Source: Candidatus Geohydrothermomicrobium daggyaiense (GTDB taxonomy: Bacteria; Actinomycetota; Geothermincolia; Fen-727; JACVIW01). Taken from it: a stretch of DNA of 10,821 bases. Made by a program: the position numbers and the translations under genes. Every line of letters starts with the position of its first letter. The first letter of the stretch is position 1. Below are positions 1 through 7,097 of the stretch, piece after piece. Under the pieces are notes generated by a model, which had not been told where the DNA came from, ran no database searches, and was given only the letters and a program-made list of their open reading frames with translations. The stretch lies in contig JACVIW010000062.1 of the NCBI GenBank assembly GCA_015711695.1, positions 1 to 10,821 of the forward strand. The letters run 5' to 3'.

Positions 1-1308
1 CCGCCGCGAAACGGTTGATCCGAAGGAAAAGTTCGACCCTAACAATTTAGCGAATGACATAAGCGAGCCTGCGGTCGAAAACAAAATGATAGCGGAAAAG
101 AGAAACATGAAAATATTACTTTGGGACCAGTATAAGGAGGAGGAAATAATTAGAAATTTTGAGATAAAACCATCAGCAGGAGGAATACCGGCGAGAGAAA
201 GAGCGCAGAAGGTCAAGCATAAAAAACATCCTGGCATGTCGGAAATGCTTACCCTGGTCCTACCTATCCTGTCAAATCCAAAGATCCGCTGGATTCTGCC
301 CAACGATGCGAAAGCGGTGAAGAACAAAGCGGGAGCGGAGAAAAGCATAAACAGGCTGCCGTTAAGAGCGCCCCTCGAAAAGAGTGACAATCCAGCAAAG
401 ATAGTCCCGGCAAATAAAGAACAGATACCGGAGACAAAGCCTTCAAAGCCCAGCGCGTTGAAAATCATCACTACCCCGGCGATCATCGAGATTATTCCTA
501 CCAGAACCATGATATTACTCAGATCAACCGTTACCAGGCGGGCAACCATGACGCACGCGAGTACTAAACGAAATCCCACAAGACAGGAGTTGAGGCAACC
601 GAGAAAGAACGCGCTCCAGGCTTCATCTGACAGGGTAAATATTTTCCCTGTCCATGAAGAGAACGGGAACACACCAAGCCGGATCAGACCACCGGAAAGA
701 AACAGCAATAGGACAATCCCAATTTGCACCTCGTTTCCAGATATAAGCGGCGGCCGATATAAGACATCACTTTCGCCCAGGAGAAGAAAACCCGTAATCG
801 CTCCCGCGATAGTAAGAACATCGCTTATAAACCACCAGAAAAACGCACGCCCAAGATAGCGTAACCGAATCTTTTCACTACCCGTGAGAGCCCAGCAGGC
901 AACAAGGGTTGAGAAAATAAGAAAAATCAGGTGAGAAAAAAACTTCATGGATGCCAGAGAAATCATTGCAAGTCCAGCCCCAAAAGGAATGCCCCCAACC
1001 GACCTCCTTTCCACTCTGGATTGAGTGTCATGGAAAACCGCAAGGGAAACTCCAGCTGGAGCGCAAAAGAGCAGCGCGAGGATCAAAGGAAACCTCAAGT
1101 GATCTACATATAAGTAGCCCGTGGAGAACGGCAAAGAACCACCTGCCATACCGTTTATGAGAAAGCCACAAATAACCCAGGACGAAAAAAGATAAAACAC
1201 CACCGCAGCGCTCCGGAATTTGCTGGAGCGCTCAAGCAAAAACAAAACAGGTGAAGCGCCAAAATTGAGAGCTAGGCCAAGTAGAAAAAAAATACTGTTC
1301 AAGCTCAA
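1..1308 (-). CDS. Divergent NuoN/MrpD-like proton-antiporter-type membrane subunit (3' end cut by window)
   Basis: This 436-codon open frame runs off the left edge without a stop. It encodes a very hydrophobic protein with a dozen or so membrane segments. It resembles the antiporter-like subunits of complex I, membrane hydrogenases and Mrp antiporters (Proton_antipo_M family). The clearest matches are GGLIRLGVFPFSSW (residues 206-219), where family members have G..K.G..PFH.W, and SLAGIPPADGFISKF (about 371-385), the classic loop before the late conserved lysine (K384). Relative to the family, the mid-helix lysine is Arg210, the His of PFHxW is Ser, and the next helix (231-248) has no lysine. 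The TTG start at 1308 is chosen because AGGGG lies 6 bases upstream and an in-frame stop lies just beyond. The gene follows the NuoH-like gene at 149 bases and may have its own promoter. It could be a diverged, possibly non-pumping subunit. Family is fairly sure; exact subunit and function are not. Confidence 0.8.
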   Translation of the reverse strand, partial: MSLNSIFFLLGLALNFGASPVLFLLERSSKFRSAAVVFYLFSSWVICGFLINGMAGGSLPFSTGYLYVDHLRFPLILALLFCAPAGVSLAVFHDTQSRVERRSVGGIPFGAGLAMISLASMKFFSHLIFLIFSTLVACWALTGSEKIRLRYLGRAFFWWFISDVLTIAGAITGFLLLGESDVLYRPPLISGNEVQIGIVLLLFLSGGLIRLGVFPFSSWTGKIFTLSDEAWSAFFLGCLNSCLVGFRLVLACVMVARLVTVDLSNIMVLVGIISMIAGVVMIFNALGFEGFVSGICSLFAGTIFAGLSLFSRGALNGSLFMLFSAPALFFTAFASLGRIQRIFGFDRIGRTRVSISDMPGCFLCLTFCALSLAGIPPADGFISKFLIISSSLYWSQSNIFMFLFSAIILFSTAGSLMSFAKLLGSNFSFGSTVSRR

Positions 1309-1338
1309 ATCAATCCCCTGAATCAGAATTCAAATCAT

Positions 1339-1367
1339 TTTATACATAACGTTTATGATTTTCTTAA
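1339..1367 (-). promoter_or_regulatory. Possible sigma-70-type promoter before the NuoN-like gene
   Basis: On the minus strand, TTAAGA (1367-1362) and TATAAA (1344-1339) are separated by exactly 17 bases in an AT-rich spacer. Transcription would start near 1332 and give a leader of about 24 bases carrying the AGGGG site for the TTG start at 1308. Each box deviates from consensus (4/6 and 5/6 matches), so this is a sequence-only guess. Confidence 0.3.
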
Positions 1368-1457
1368 TAATAATCGTCGGGTTGTAATATGCTTTTTCTG
1401 TGGCATATTTCAAACATTATGTCTCTGGCCTTCCGCGCGAACTATCTTATGCCGATA

Positions 1458-2402
1458 TCAGGAAAGAGCAAAAATAAAAATTCCAGCTATTGCAGCACTC
1501 ATGGCCATTCCCACAATCACAAAATCGCATTTCTTCCCGCAATCGTGAGTGCTCGCAGATACACAAGCAGTCAAAACCGTCAGGGGAAAGGTGGAAGCGA
1601 ATCTAAAAACCGTATCGAGTTCAAGTCGTAAAGGTAGCCCAAGGAACAGGGTCAAAAACAAAAAATGGAGCACAAACACGAGAGAAAAACCGAGCAGCAA
1701 AAATATTACCGGAAAGGCCGGGGTATTAAAGCCCGTCTCATGGTCGCCTGGGGTTCGAGCCCCTGCTTCATAGCCAACCCTCTGCAACGTGGAAAGGAAG
1801 CGGGAAAGGGAAATAAGAAAAGCGAAAGAAACTAGAACGCGAGCCGCAGTGTGTAGAGCTCCGCCCTCCCCGGATAAAAGAACTGGACCGTTTATGTTCT
1901 GCCATACTCTTACACCCGACAGGTTGAGTTCATCGGTGGTCAAGTATGTAAGAAGAATGATCCCCACAAGCGAGACCAGAAGACAGGGAGGAACTATTTC
2001 CACGATTCCGGCGGAGGATGTTTTAGTACTGGAACGAAAAGATAAGGCCGAAAACAAAAAAGACGCCAGGTACAGGATAATGATCGAATAGAGAAGGAAG
2101 ACGTCCCCACCAAAAGCGCCCACCACCATGCACATAACCCAAGAAAGAGCACCGGCACAAACTGATAGCCCAATCCAGTATACTGGTCCTTTTCCCCGAA
2201 AGCCAATCGCTTCTTTTAATAAAACTTTCGGGGTAATTTGTTTGCTCAATTGAACACTCGAGGGATCTGGCACTTTAGCGAATAACCTGATCACCCTTTC
2301 TGAGATGAAGTAAAGGAAAAACCCGCCAAGGATACATGTTATACATCCGGGAAATACTAAAAGGTAAAAAAGAGATTTTATGAAATCCAGGTCCTGACTC
2401 AT
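1458..2402 (-). CDS. Divergent NuoH/HyfC/EchB-like membrane subunit (complex I subunit 1 family)
   Basis: This is a 314-residue protein with about eight hydrophobic segments (roughly 11-33, 76-97, 100-121, 136-154, 186-206, 230-254, 266-282, 292-313), the usual topology and length of NuoH-type proteins. NuoH-type subunits link the electron-transfer arm of complex I or group 4 hydrogenases to the membrane arm. Supporting matches are an SER sequence at the end of the first helix (34-36), an SALSFRSSTK...SAGIVEIVPP stretch (118-139) that aligns with the family's GalR...q..sYEiP segment, and GDHETGFNTPAFPVIFLL (219-236), which resembles the E.v.Gf..EysG..falffl segment. The charged cytoplasmic loops are much changed, so this is a remote member. 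The ATG start is fixed by an in-frame TAG two codons upstream; the ribosome site is weak. It begins 62 bases after the hydrolase and precedes the NuoN-like gene, which supports the family call. The physiological role is not known. Confidence 0.7.
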   Translation of the reverse strand: MSQDLDFIKSLFYLLVFPGCITCILGGFFLYFISERVIRLFAKVPDPSSVQLSKQITPKVLLKEAIGFRGKGPVYWIGLSVCAGALSWVMCMVVGAFGGDVFLLYSIIILYLASFLFSALSFRSSTKTSSAGIVEIVPPCLLVSLVGIILLTYLTTDELNLSGVRVWQNINGPVLLSGEGGALHTAARVLVSFAFLISLSRFLSTLQRVGYEAGARTPGDHETGFNTPAFPVIFLLLGFSLVFVLHFLFLTLFLGLPLRLELDTVFRFASTFPLTVLTACVSASTHDCGKKCDFVIVGMAMSAAIAGIFIFALS

Positions 2403-2464
2403 CGTCTACAAACCCCATTTACCGCCAGCATCACGGGCAGGCGATCGAAATAGGAACAAATCCG

Positions 2465-3670
2465 TCAGACCTTCGCCCAGTAATTGAAAAAGCCTCGCGT
2501 AATGTGGCTCATCCACTGCTTGTCAACAACGGCGTAGGCACAGTGTCCACCTTTTTTTGTTAGCCATACATCTATATTGGGATTGGACCGGGAACGCTCT
2601 TTCATAAAAAGCGCTTGAGCAGCTGGAATTATCGGGTCGTCCTCTGAGTTTATTATCAGAAGCGGGACATTGACCTCATCGAAGTGTAGCGCGGCACTGC
2701 TTTTTTCTAAGATGGTTTCTCCATCCACCCCGTAATAAGGCGCGACGTATTTTATCAGGTATTCTTCGAAATTCCTGTATTCCTTTACCTTCCCGCCAAG
2801 AGTGAGCGCAAAGCAGCCCATAAAAAACAAATAGAATGTGAAAAATGGATTCGTAGGCACCGGTAGAGTGCTTATAAACCTGACTTGATCGGGAAGATAC
2901 CCATAACCGCCCCATGAGATAATGCCTCCGTCAATCAGGTCCTTTGGCTCGCTCTGATAAGCTGCGCACATTGCCGAGGCGCCTCCGTAACTACCGCCCA
3001 TTACAGCTACTGATGTTACCTCGGGAAGAGATTTCATGTACTTCACCGCTGCAATAATATCCTGTCCTTCTTTCCAACCACCGGTACCTGGAGCATCTGA
3101 ATATAATTTACTCTCTCCAAAAAATCTCAGGTCGAGCGCCATCACGTTGTATCCCCAACCGTAATAGGCCGAAAGAACAACTTGCTGGGAAAACCAAACG
3201 CTTTTACTTCCAAAAAGCCCGTGTACCATGATTAGCGCAGGCCGCTTGCGGCCATCTTTATGAACGCCGACCACGCAACATATCGGGGTCCCATCCTCAG
3301 AATTGATGATTACACGTTCGAATTCCCGGGGATAACTGTAAATAACGCCACAAGTCGACCTGCGAGACTCAAGCATCATTGGAATAACATCTGCCATGGA
3401 GAAATAAAGTGTGGCAGATATTCCTCCGAGCATGTTCGAGTTCAGAGGAACAAGCTTGAGCCGTTCTGAAATCTGAGCCATCGACTTCGAGCCTTCCTGG
3501 CGTCCGATTAAGTCCGGGTATCTGTCCCCTTCCCTTAATCGCCTTGCGATCTGTTTCCGCTCTTTTTTCTTGAGACTCGCCGCATGAAAAAACATGGCAG
3601 AAACCGGGAATGTCATCGGCGCAATACCGCATGCAAGAGCCGCGCTAAGTTTCTTTTTACTGAACGCCAA
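2465..3670 (-). CDS. Membrane-anchored alpha/beta hydrolase (YheT/EMB8-like)
   Basis: This encodes a 401-residue serine hydrolase, probably an esterase or lipase-like enzyme of unknown substrate. After a short basic N-terminus there is a hydrophobic segment (about 8-31) that could be an uncleaved anchor or signal sequence. The alpha/beta-hydrolase fold follows: the HG oxyanion motif in MVHGLFGSK (148-156), the nucleophile elbow GGSYGG (225-230, Ser227), the acid in NSEDDPIIP (341-349, most likely Asp345), and His376 in GGHCAY. The DDP..P acid motif and overall layout recall YheT/EMB8/ABHD1-3 proteins. A hydrophobic cap (about 265-293) lies between nucleophile and acid. The TTG at 3670 is chosen over TTG 3700 because a strong AAGGAGGT lies just upstream of it. 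The gene lies between the L,D-transpeptidase and the NuoH-like gene on the same strand. All catalytic residues are present. Family is confident; substrate is not inferable. Confidence 0.88.
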   Translation of the reverse strand: MAFSKKKLSAALACGIAPMTFPVSAMFFHAASLKKKERKQIARRLREGDRYPDLIGRQEGSKSMAQISERLKLVPLNSNMLGGISATLYFSMADVIPMMLESRRSTCGVIYSYPREFERVIINSEDGTPICCVVGVHKDGRKRPALIMVHGLFGSKSVWFSQQVVLSAYYGWGYNVMALDLRFFGESKLYSDAPGTGGWKEGQDIIAAVKYMKSLPEVTSVAVMGGSYGGASAMCAAYQSEPKDLIDGGIISWGGYGYLPDQVRFISTLPVPTNPFFTFYLFFMGCFALTLGGKVKEYRNFEEYLIKYVAPYYGVDGETILEKSSAALHFDEVNVPLLIINSEDDPIIPAAQALFMKERSRSNPNIDVWLTKKGGHCAYAVVDKQWMSHITRGFFNYWAKV

Positions 3671-3674
3671 AGAT

Positions 3675-3682
3675 ACCTCCTT
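3675..3682 (-). promoter_or_regulatory. Strong ribosome binding site deciding the TTG start of the hydrolase
   Basis: AAGGAGGT on the minus strand ends 4 bases before the TTG at 3670. It lies inside the longer open frame that could start at 3700, which argues that 3670 is the real start. Confidence 0.75.
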
Positions 3683-3797
3683 ACTTTGCAAGCCGATCAA
3701 GAGTGAAGCCGTCTTTTCTCTTCCAGCCTTACCACAATATGCGATTCATCCCAAACGCAATCGAGCGGGCAAACCCAGCTGATTGCAAGACAGAACG

Positions 3798-3822
3798 GCA
3801 ATTATTGCACCACCATATTATA
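3798..3822 (-). promoter_or_regulatory. Possible promoter -10 with adjacent palindrome before the hydrolase
   Basis: In the 258-base gap between the transpeptidase and the hydrolase, the minus strand has a perfect TATAAT (3822-3817) followed 8 bases later by the 11-base palindrome GCAATAATTGC (3808-3798), located where transcription would begin and so suited to an operator. No good -35 box lies 16-18 bases upstream. It would give a leader of about 140 bases. The gap holds no convincing gene. Tentative. Confidence 0.25.
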
Positions 3823-3928
3823 CGAGCACAGTCAAACAGAGACTCGGTCTGAACCTTATGAAGCAATCATTTCAAAAGAGGACCTCGCCTTTTCGAATCA
3901 TCGATTATAAGAAGGGATATACGCTTTT

Positions 3929-5065
3929 TTATCCCGGCTTCATCCAGGGCGGTGTTTTTCTCACGTCGAAACCGGGATTGCCCGCGGATTTTATGATATA
4001 CACGGGCGTGTTCACTTCAACCATCTCAAAAAGAGCCTCAACATCCCGCATGTACATTCGTATGCAACCGTGTGAAACTGACCTTCCCACAGACCACGGC
4101 GAGGGAGTTCCGTGAATCAGGATGCCGGAAGCGTTGAGCGCAAGAGCTCTTGTTCCAAGTGGATTTCCCGGCCCTGGAGGAATATACGGGGGCATAGACG
4201 CGGCCCACGCCGTACCGGGATTACGCCAGGCCGGATTTTTCTGTTTTGACACGATTTTCCACTGACCTGGAGGTGTCGGGTATGTGGGCGATCCACACGC
4301 CACAGGGTATCTAACAAGGGGCTTTTCACGCTCGTAAAGAGTCAGCGTATGAGAGGCAAGGTTAATCACAATGAATCTCCCGAAAATGCTATCGGTTATC
4401 TCGGCCGGCGTTCTCGCGACAGCAACCTCTACCGTTCTTCCTTTAGTGCAAATCGCGCGGCCTACTGCCTCGTATACCTGCTCGAAATCCGCGTATCTCC
4501 CATCCTTCGCGGGAACGATGACCGGTTCGCCTGAAGTTACATCGACGTAGGCATTTTGGGGCGGCCTGTTTATCTGAGCAAGCGCGCGCTCAACAAACGC
4601 TTTAAGTGCCGCTTCGTCCTTAACAGCCAGCAACCAGACGTTTATTTTCTTAGGGCGGTTTATAAGTCGGCGTAAAAACCTTTCCGCAGGGTTTACGCTC
4701 CAGGCGCGCCTGTAAGCCTCATGTACCATTTTGCCAAAATCCAGTTTCAGTCCTATTTCGGCAGGAGTAATTTTGTACTCCTCATCGTCAACTTTGATCA
4801 CGAGAGGTCTTGCAGATACTTCAGCGAGGGCTTTTTTGCATTTTGAAACTGCGTCCTCCTTGCCTAGATGGGAAACATCAACACCCGCCACGCTCACCCC
4901 TGGAGGCATTTCGCCAGAATTCGCGATCTCGGCGAAAGCCAGATATGAAAATACTCCGGCAAATATAACCAGAAAAAAGATTGTAGCAATCAAAAGAATT
5001 ACACTCGAAAGCCTCTTTTCGGCAACCCAGGCAGTGGTTTGAATAACCGCTCCATTAACCTTCAA
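3929..5065 (-). CDS. Membrane-anchored L,D-transpeptidase (YkuD) with VanW/YoaR-type peptidoglycan-binding module
   Basis: This enzyme of about 378 residues is predicted to form 3-3 peptidoglycan cross-links, or attach proteins to the wall, outside the membrane. A single hydrophobic helix (about 21-44) anchors the N-terminus. Residues 55-225 resemble the PG_binding_4 module found in VanW/YoaR proteins (PPGVSVAGVDVSHLGKEDA, then an alpha/beta region with ITPAEIGLKLDFG). The YkuD catalytic domain covers about 229-360: FIVINLASHTLTLYE, the His of ILIHGT (His318) and SVSHGCIRM (329-337, catalytic Cys334). A short proline-rich tail ends the protein. The TTG at 5065 is preferred because GAGGTG lies 5 bases upstream; TTG 5083 would add six residues and has a poorer site. 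The gene lies 128 bases after the HEAT-repeat gene and 258 before the hydrolase, so it may have its own promoter. The catalytic motif is intact and the family call is firm. Confidence 0.95.
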   Translation of the reverse strand: MKVNGAVIQTTAWVAEKRLSSVILLIATIFFLVIFAGVFSYLAFAEIANSGEMPPGVSVAGVDVSHLGKEDAVSKCKKALAEVSARPLVIKVDDEEYKITPAEIGLKLDFGKMVHEAYRRAWSVNPAERFLRRLINRPKKINVWLLAVKDEAALKAFVERALAQINRPPQNAYVDVTSGEPVIVPAKDGRYADFEQVYEAVGRAICTKGRTVEVAVARTPAEITDSIFGRFIVINLASHTLTLYEREKPLVRYPVACGSPTYPTPPGQWKIVSKQKNPAWRNPGTAWAASMPPYIPPGPGNPLGTRALALNASGILIHGTPSPWSVGRSVSHGCIRMYMRDVEALFEMVEVNTPVYIIKSAGNPGFDVRKTPPWMKPG

Positions 5066-5070
5066 TCCTT

Positions 5071-5076
5071 CACCTC
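5071..5076 (-). promoter_or_regulatory. Ribosome binding site for the L,D-transpeptidase
   Basis: GAGGTG on the minus strand lies 5 bases before TTG 5065 and favours this start over TTG 5083. Confidence 0.55.
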
Positions 5077-5193
5077 GCCTCAAGCGTCCGACTCACCAAT
5101 CGAACAAAGAAATTATTTTTCTTGGAATCGTTTCACCTTAAAACATAATGTCTATAACCAAACGTCTGCGTAAATAGAATCACCCCGATAATT

Positions 5194-5877
5194 TCACGAT
5201 CCGCCCGGCTTATTTCGGTTTGTAGCGGACCGCGCAGCATTCAAAACTTTGGAATACCTGTGGAATGCAATCGTATTCTTGTCCGGAGTCGCACCCCTGT
5301 TGGCCTCCCTGCAGAACCGCCATATAGCTTCATAAGCCTCAGGCGTCCCGATTCTTTCAAGAGCCCTGATACCAGCATAAGCTCTACCCCAGAACCCTCC
5401 GGTCATAAAGCTCCCGCTCGACGCGCATTTAATAAGAAAATCGCTTATCAGGGCAACGGCATCGGTCAAACGCGCTCTGCCATAGGCATTCATCGCACCG
5501 TGATCAGTGCAACCGCGTCTTGCGAGTCTCCTTGGATATCCCAGGGGGTCGATTCTTGAAAGTATTTTTCTCGCCGCTCGCTCAACAATCCTGCTCTCAT
5601 CCGTTATGAAATTCTCCACGAAATCAGCGTAAGAGGCAGGATCGAAAACATATTCAAGGCTTTCCAGAGCGGCAATCCGCGCTTTTGGATGCTCATTCCA
5701 CCTGTCTTTTGCAATCTTTTTCAAAATTTCACAAGCTTGAGGATATCCGGAGTTGGCTAAAGCAAAGAGGGCTTCCGCGCGGACATGTACCGGTCCGTTC
5801 TTTATCAGCTCCAAAAAGGCTTCTGGGTCACCTTTTGCGCCGGCAATCTTGAGTTCCTCATGTCTAAATCCGCTCAA
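5194..5877 (-). CDS. HEAT-repeat-like protein of unknown function
   Basis: This 227-residue protein has no signal peptide or membrane helix and is presumably cytoplasmic. It appears to consist of paired amphipathic helices of the HEAT/armadillo type, as in VRAEALFALANSGYPQACEIL (32-52), KARIAALESLEYV...YADFVENF (65-90), IVERAARKIL (97-106) and YAGIRALERIGTPEAYEAIW (167-186). Such solenoids usually bind other proteins and carry no catalytic site; none is visible here. Between the helical parts is an unusual CTDHGAMNAYGR stretch (123-134). The TTG start is well supported by AAGGAGAT 5 bases upstream. The gene is divergent from the 3D-domain gene and precedes the transpeptidase by 128 bases, so it may be co-transcribed with it, but no function follows from this. 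The protein is clearly coding (codon-like composition, good start); repeat assignment is moderate. Confidence 0.8.
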   Translation of the reverse strand: MSGFRHEELKIAGAKGDPEAFLELIKNGPVHVRAEALFALANSGYPQACEILKKIAKDRWNEHPKARIAALESLEYVFDPASYADFVENFITDESRIVERAARKILSRIDPLGYPRRLARRGCTDHGAMNAYGRARLTDAVALISDFLIKCASSGSFMTGGFWGRAYAGIRALERIGTPEAYEAIWRFCREANRGATPDKNTIAFHRYSKVLNAARSATNRNKPGGS

Positions 5878-5882
5878 CCGTG

Positions 5883-5890
5883 ATCTCCTT
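5883..5890 (-). promoter_or_regulatory. Strong ribosome binding site deciding the TTG start of the HEAT-like gene
   Basis: AAGGAGAT on the minus strand is followed by 5 bases and TTG at 5877. Confidence 0.75.
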
Positions 5891-5956
5891 TTTCTAATTT
5901 GCTAATTTGTTCCCCTGGGTGGGTTTGGCTTTCATCGCGAGACAACGCTCGCATAT

Positions 5957-5976
5957 ACCTTATATTACCTTATATT
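5957..5976. repeat. Perfect tandem 10-base repeat in the divergent intergenic region
   Basis: ACCTTATATT occurs twice back to back, between the divergent HEAT-like and 3D-domain genes, about 80 bases upstream of the former and 110 upstream of the latter. The 10-base unit places both copies on nearly the same helix face, as in a pair of regulator sites. On the minus strand each copy contains TATAAG, so it may instead be part of a promoter. The rest of the spacer (5878-6085) shows no gene. Confidence 0.45.
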
Positions 5977-6085
5977 CTACTATGCTCCCGGTCTTTGACA
6001 TCCATCACTTCAGGGGAAAATTAACTCCAACTTGCTTCCACACTTAAGATTTCGTAAAATAGCGTGCGCTGTGGACGGAAAAGAC

Positions 6086-7087
6086 ATGCCAAACCTATAT
6101 TGTAATGCTAACCGGCGCGGAGACAAGACCGACTCTGGTAAATTGGCATTCCATATAATTTTTAAAACACTCCTCATCTGCTTGCTTACTTTGATTATTC
6201 CATTCGCGCTCCCCGATCTCGCTACTTGTCAACCAGGGGCAGTTTCTGGTTCAGGAGTCACTGTGAATGAAGTGGTTAAGCTCGACTGTGAAATAAGGGA
6301 TGCCAGAAATCGGATCGTGTTACTGGAAAAAAAGATAGATGCCCTCAAGGAAAAAATTCAAAGCAGAAAAGCCCAAGTGGAAACCTTACAGGCAAAAGTA
6401 AAGAACAAGAAAAGCGTACTCGCGAACAGAGCGCGAAGTATATACATTAACGGCAGGACAAGCAGCCTCTTAATCATTCTCATTTCAGACGACATCACCG
6501 ACTACCTTAACCTTGTTGAATTATCTAGAAAAATAACCCAAAACGATACGCAGCTTTTGAAGCAATTGAAACAAGAGGCATCCAGGCTCGAGGAGAGTAT
6601 CTCGAAGATGAATAAGGGTTTAAGAGAACTCGACGCTTTAAAAACGGAAATATCGAAAAAGATAAAGACACTCGAAAAGAAAAGAGCGCAAAAGAACTCC
6701 ATTCTGGAAATGGCGGGCGGCAGCAGAAACGCAATAGAGTACAGTGCGCGCGCCATCCATGAAAAAATGAATGAGTTGAACAAAGGCGAAATGAAAATAC
6801 CCTCCGGTGCAAGAGTGCTCACGATGATTGCGACCGCCTACTGCCCTCTTGAGCCCGGTCTTGACTACGGCACCGCGAGCGGCATGCGCGCTCAAAGAGG
6901 CGTGGTCGCGGTCGATCCGAGAGTGATACCTCTCGGCACAAGACTGTACATCGATGGTTACGGGTACGCCATAGCAGGTGATACCGGGTCAGCGATCAAG
7001 GGAAACAGAATCGACCTTTGTTTTGACACACTGGAAGAAACATACGCTTTTGGCTGGAGACTCGTAACAGTCCGCATTCTCAATTAG
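6086..7087 (+). CDS. Secreted/anchored CwlO/PcsB-like coiled-coil protein with C-terminal 3D domain
   Basis: This is a 333-residue envelope protein. A basic N-terminus leads to a hydrophobic signal or anchor segment (about 22-44). Residues about 59-210 form a long charged coiled coil of the PcsB/CwlO type, with a central break SIYINGRTSSLLIIL (118-132) that is characteristic of that domain. The C-terminus (about 245-333) is a 3D domain, a double-psi beta-barrel named for three aspartates: Asp277 in VAVDPRVIPLGT, Asp299 in AGDTG, and Asp310 in IDLCFD. 3D proteins of the YabE/YocH/Sps group are linked to cell wall cleavage, and the domain resembles MltA-type lytic transglycosylases. The ATG 6086 is preferred because GGA lies 6 bases upstream; TTG 6032 would give an 18-residue longer start with a poorly spaced site, and TTG 6146 a shorter signal peptide. 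It is the only plus-strand gene here and its stop nearly meets that of the helicase. Domain calls are firm; the enzymatic activity is inferred. Confidence 0.93.
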   Translation: MPNLYCNANRRGDKTDSGKLAFHIIFKTLLICLLTLIIPFALPDLATCQPGAVSGSGVTVNEVVKLDCEIRDARNRIVLLEKKIDALKEKIQSRKAQVETLQAKVKNKKSVLANRARSIYINGRTSSLLIILISDDITDYLNLVELSRKITQNDTQLLKQLKQEASRLEESISKMNKGLRELDALKTEISKKIKTLEKKRAQKNSILEMAGGSRNAIEYSARAIHEKMNELNKGEMKIPSGARVLTMIATAYCPLEPGLDYGTASGMRAQRGVVAVDPRVIPLGTRLYIDGYGYAIAGDTGSAIKGNRIDLCFDTLEETYAFGWRLVTVRILN

Positions 7088-7097
7088 CTACTAGCTA
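7085..7097. other. Near-palindrome spanning two convergent stop codons
   Basis: TAGCTACTAGCTA contains the plus-strand stop TAG of the 3D gene (7085-7087) and the minus-strand TAG of the helicase gene (7093-7091). AGCTA and TAGCT are inverted around a single C. It is also a tandem TAGCTAC repeat. Only 3 bases separate the genes and no U-tract hairpin is visible, so any terminator must lie inside the opposite coding sequence. Confidence 0.5.

Noticed and set aside
86..859. Plus-strand open frame of 257 codons
   Set aside because: It lies antisense to the NuoN-like gene; its product is rich in Arg, Lys, Pro and Thr with no domain pattern, while the minus strand reads a coherent membrane protein.
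1364..1417. A 17-codon minus-strand reading frame beginning ATG between the NuoH-like and NuoN-like genes
   Set aside because: Too short, poorly spaced ribosome site, no conserved feature visible.
2421..2445. Inverted repeat ACCGCC/GGCGAT between the hydrolase and NuoH-like genes
   Set aside because: A 6-pair stem with a 13-base loop and no U-tract; could occur by chance.
3874..3893. Inverted AAAAGG/CC..TTTT after the transpeptidase, possible terminator
   Set aside because: The stem is short, bulged and AT-rich; not convincing as a terminator.
5995..6000. Perfect TTGACA upstream of the 3D-domain gene
   Set aside because: No acceptable -10 box follows at 16-18 bases, so I do not call a promoter.
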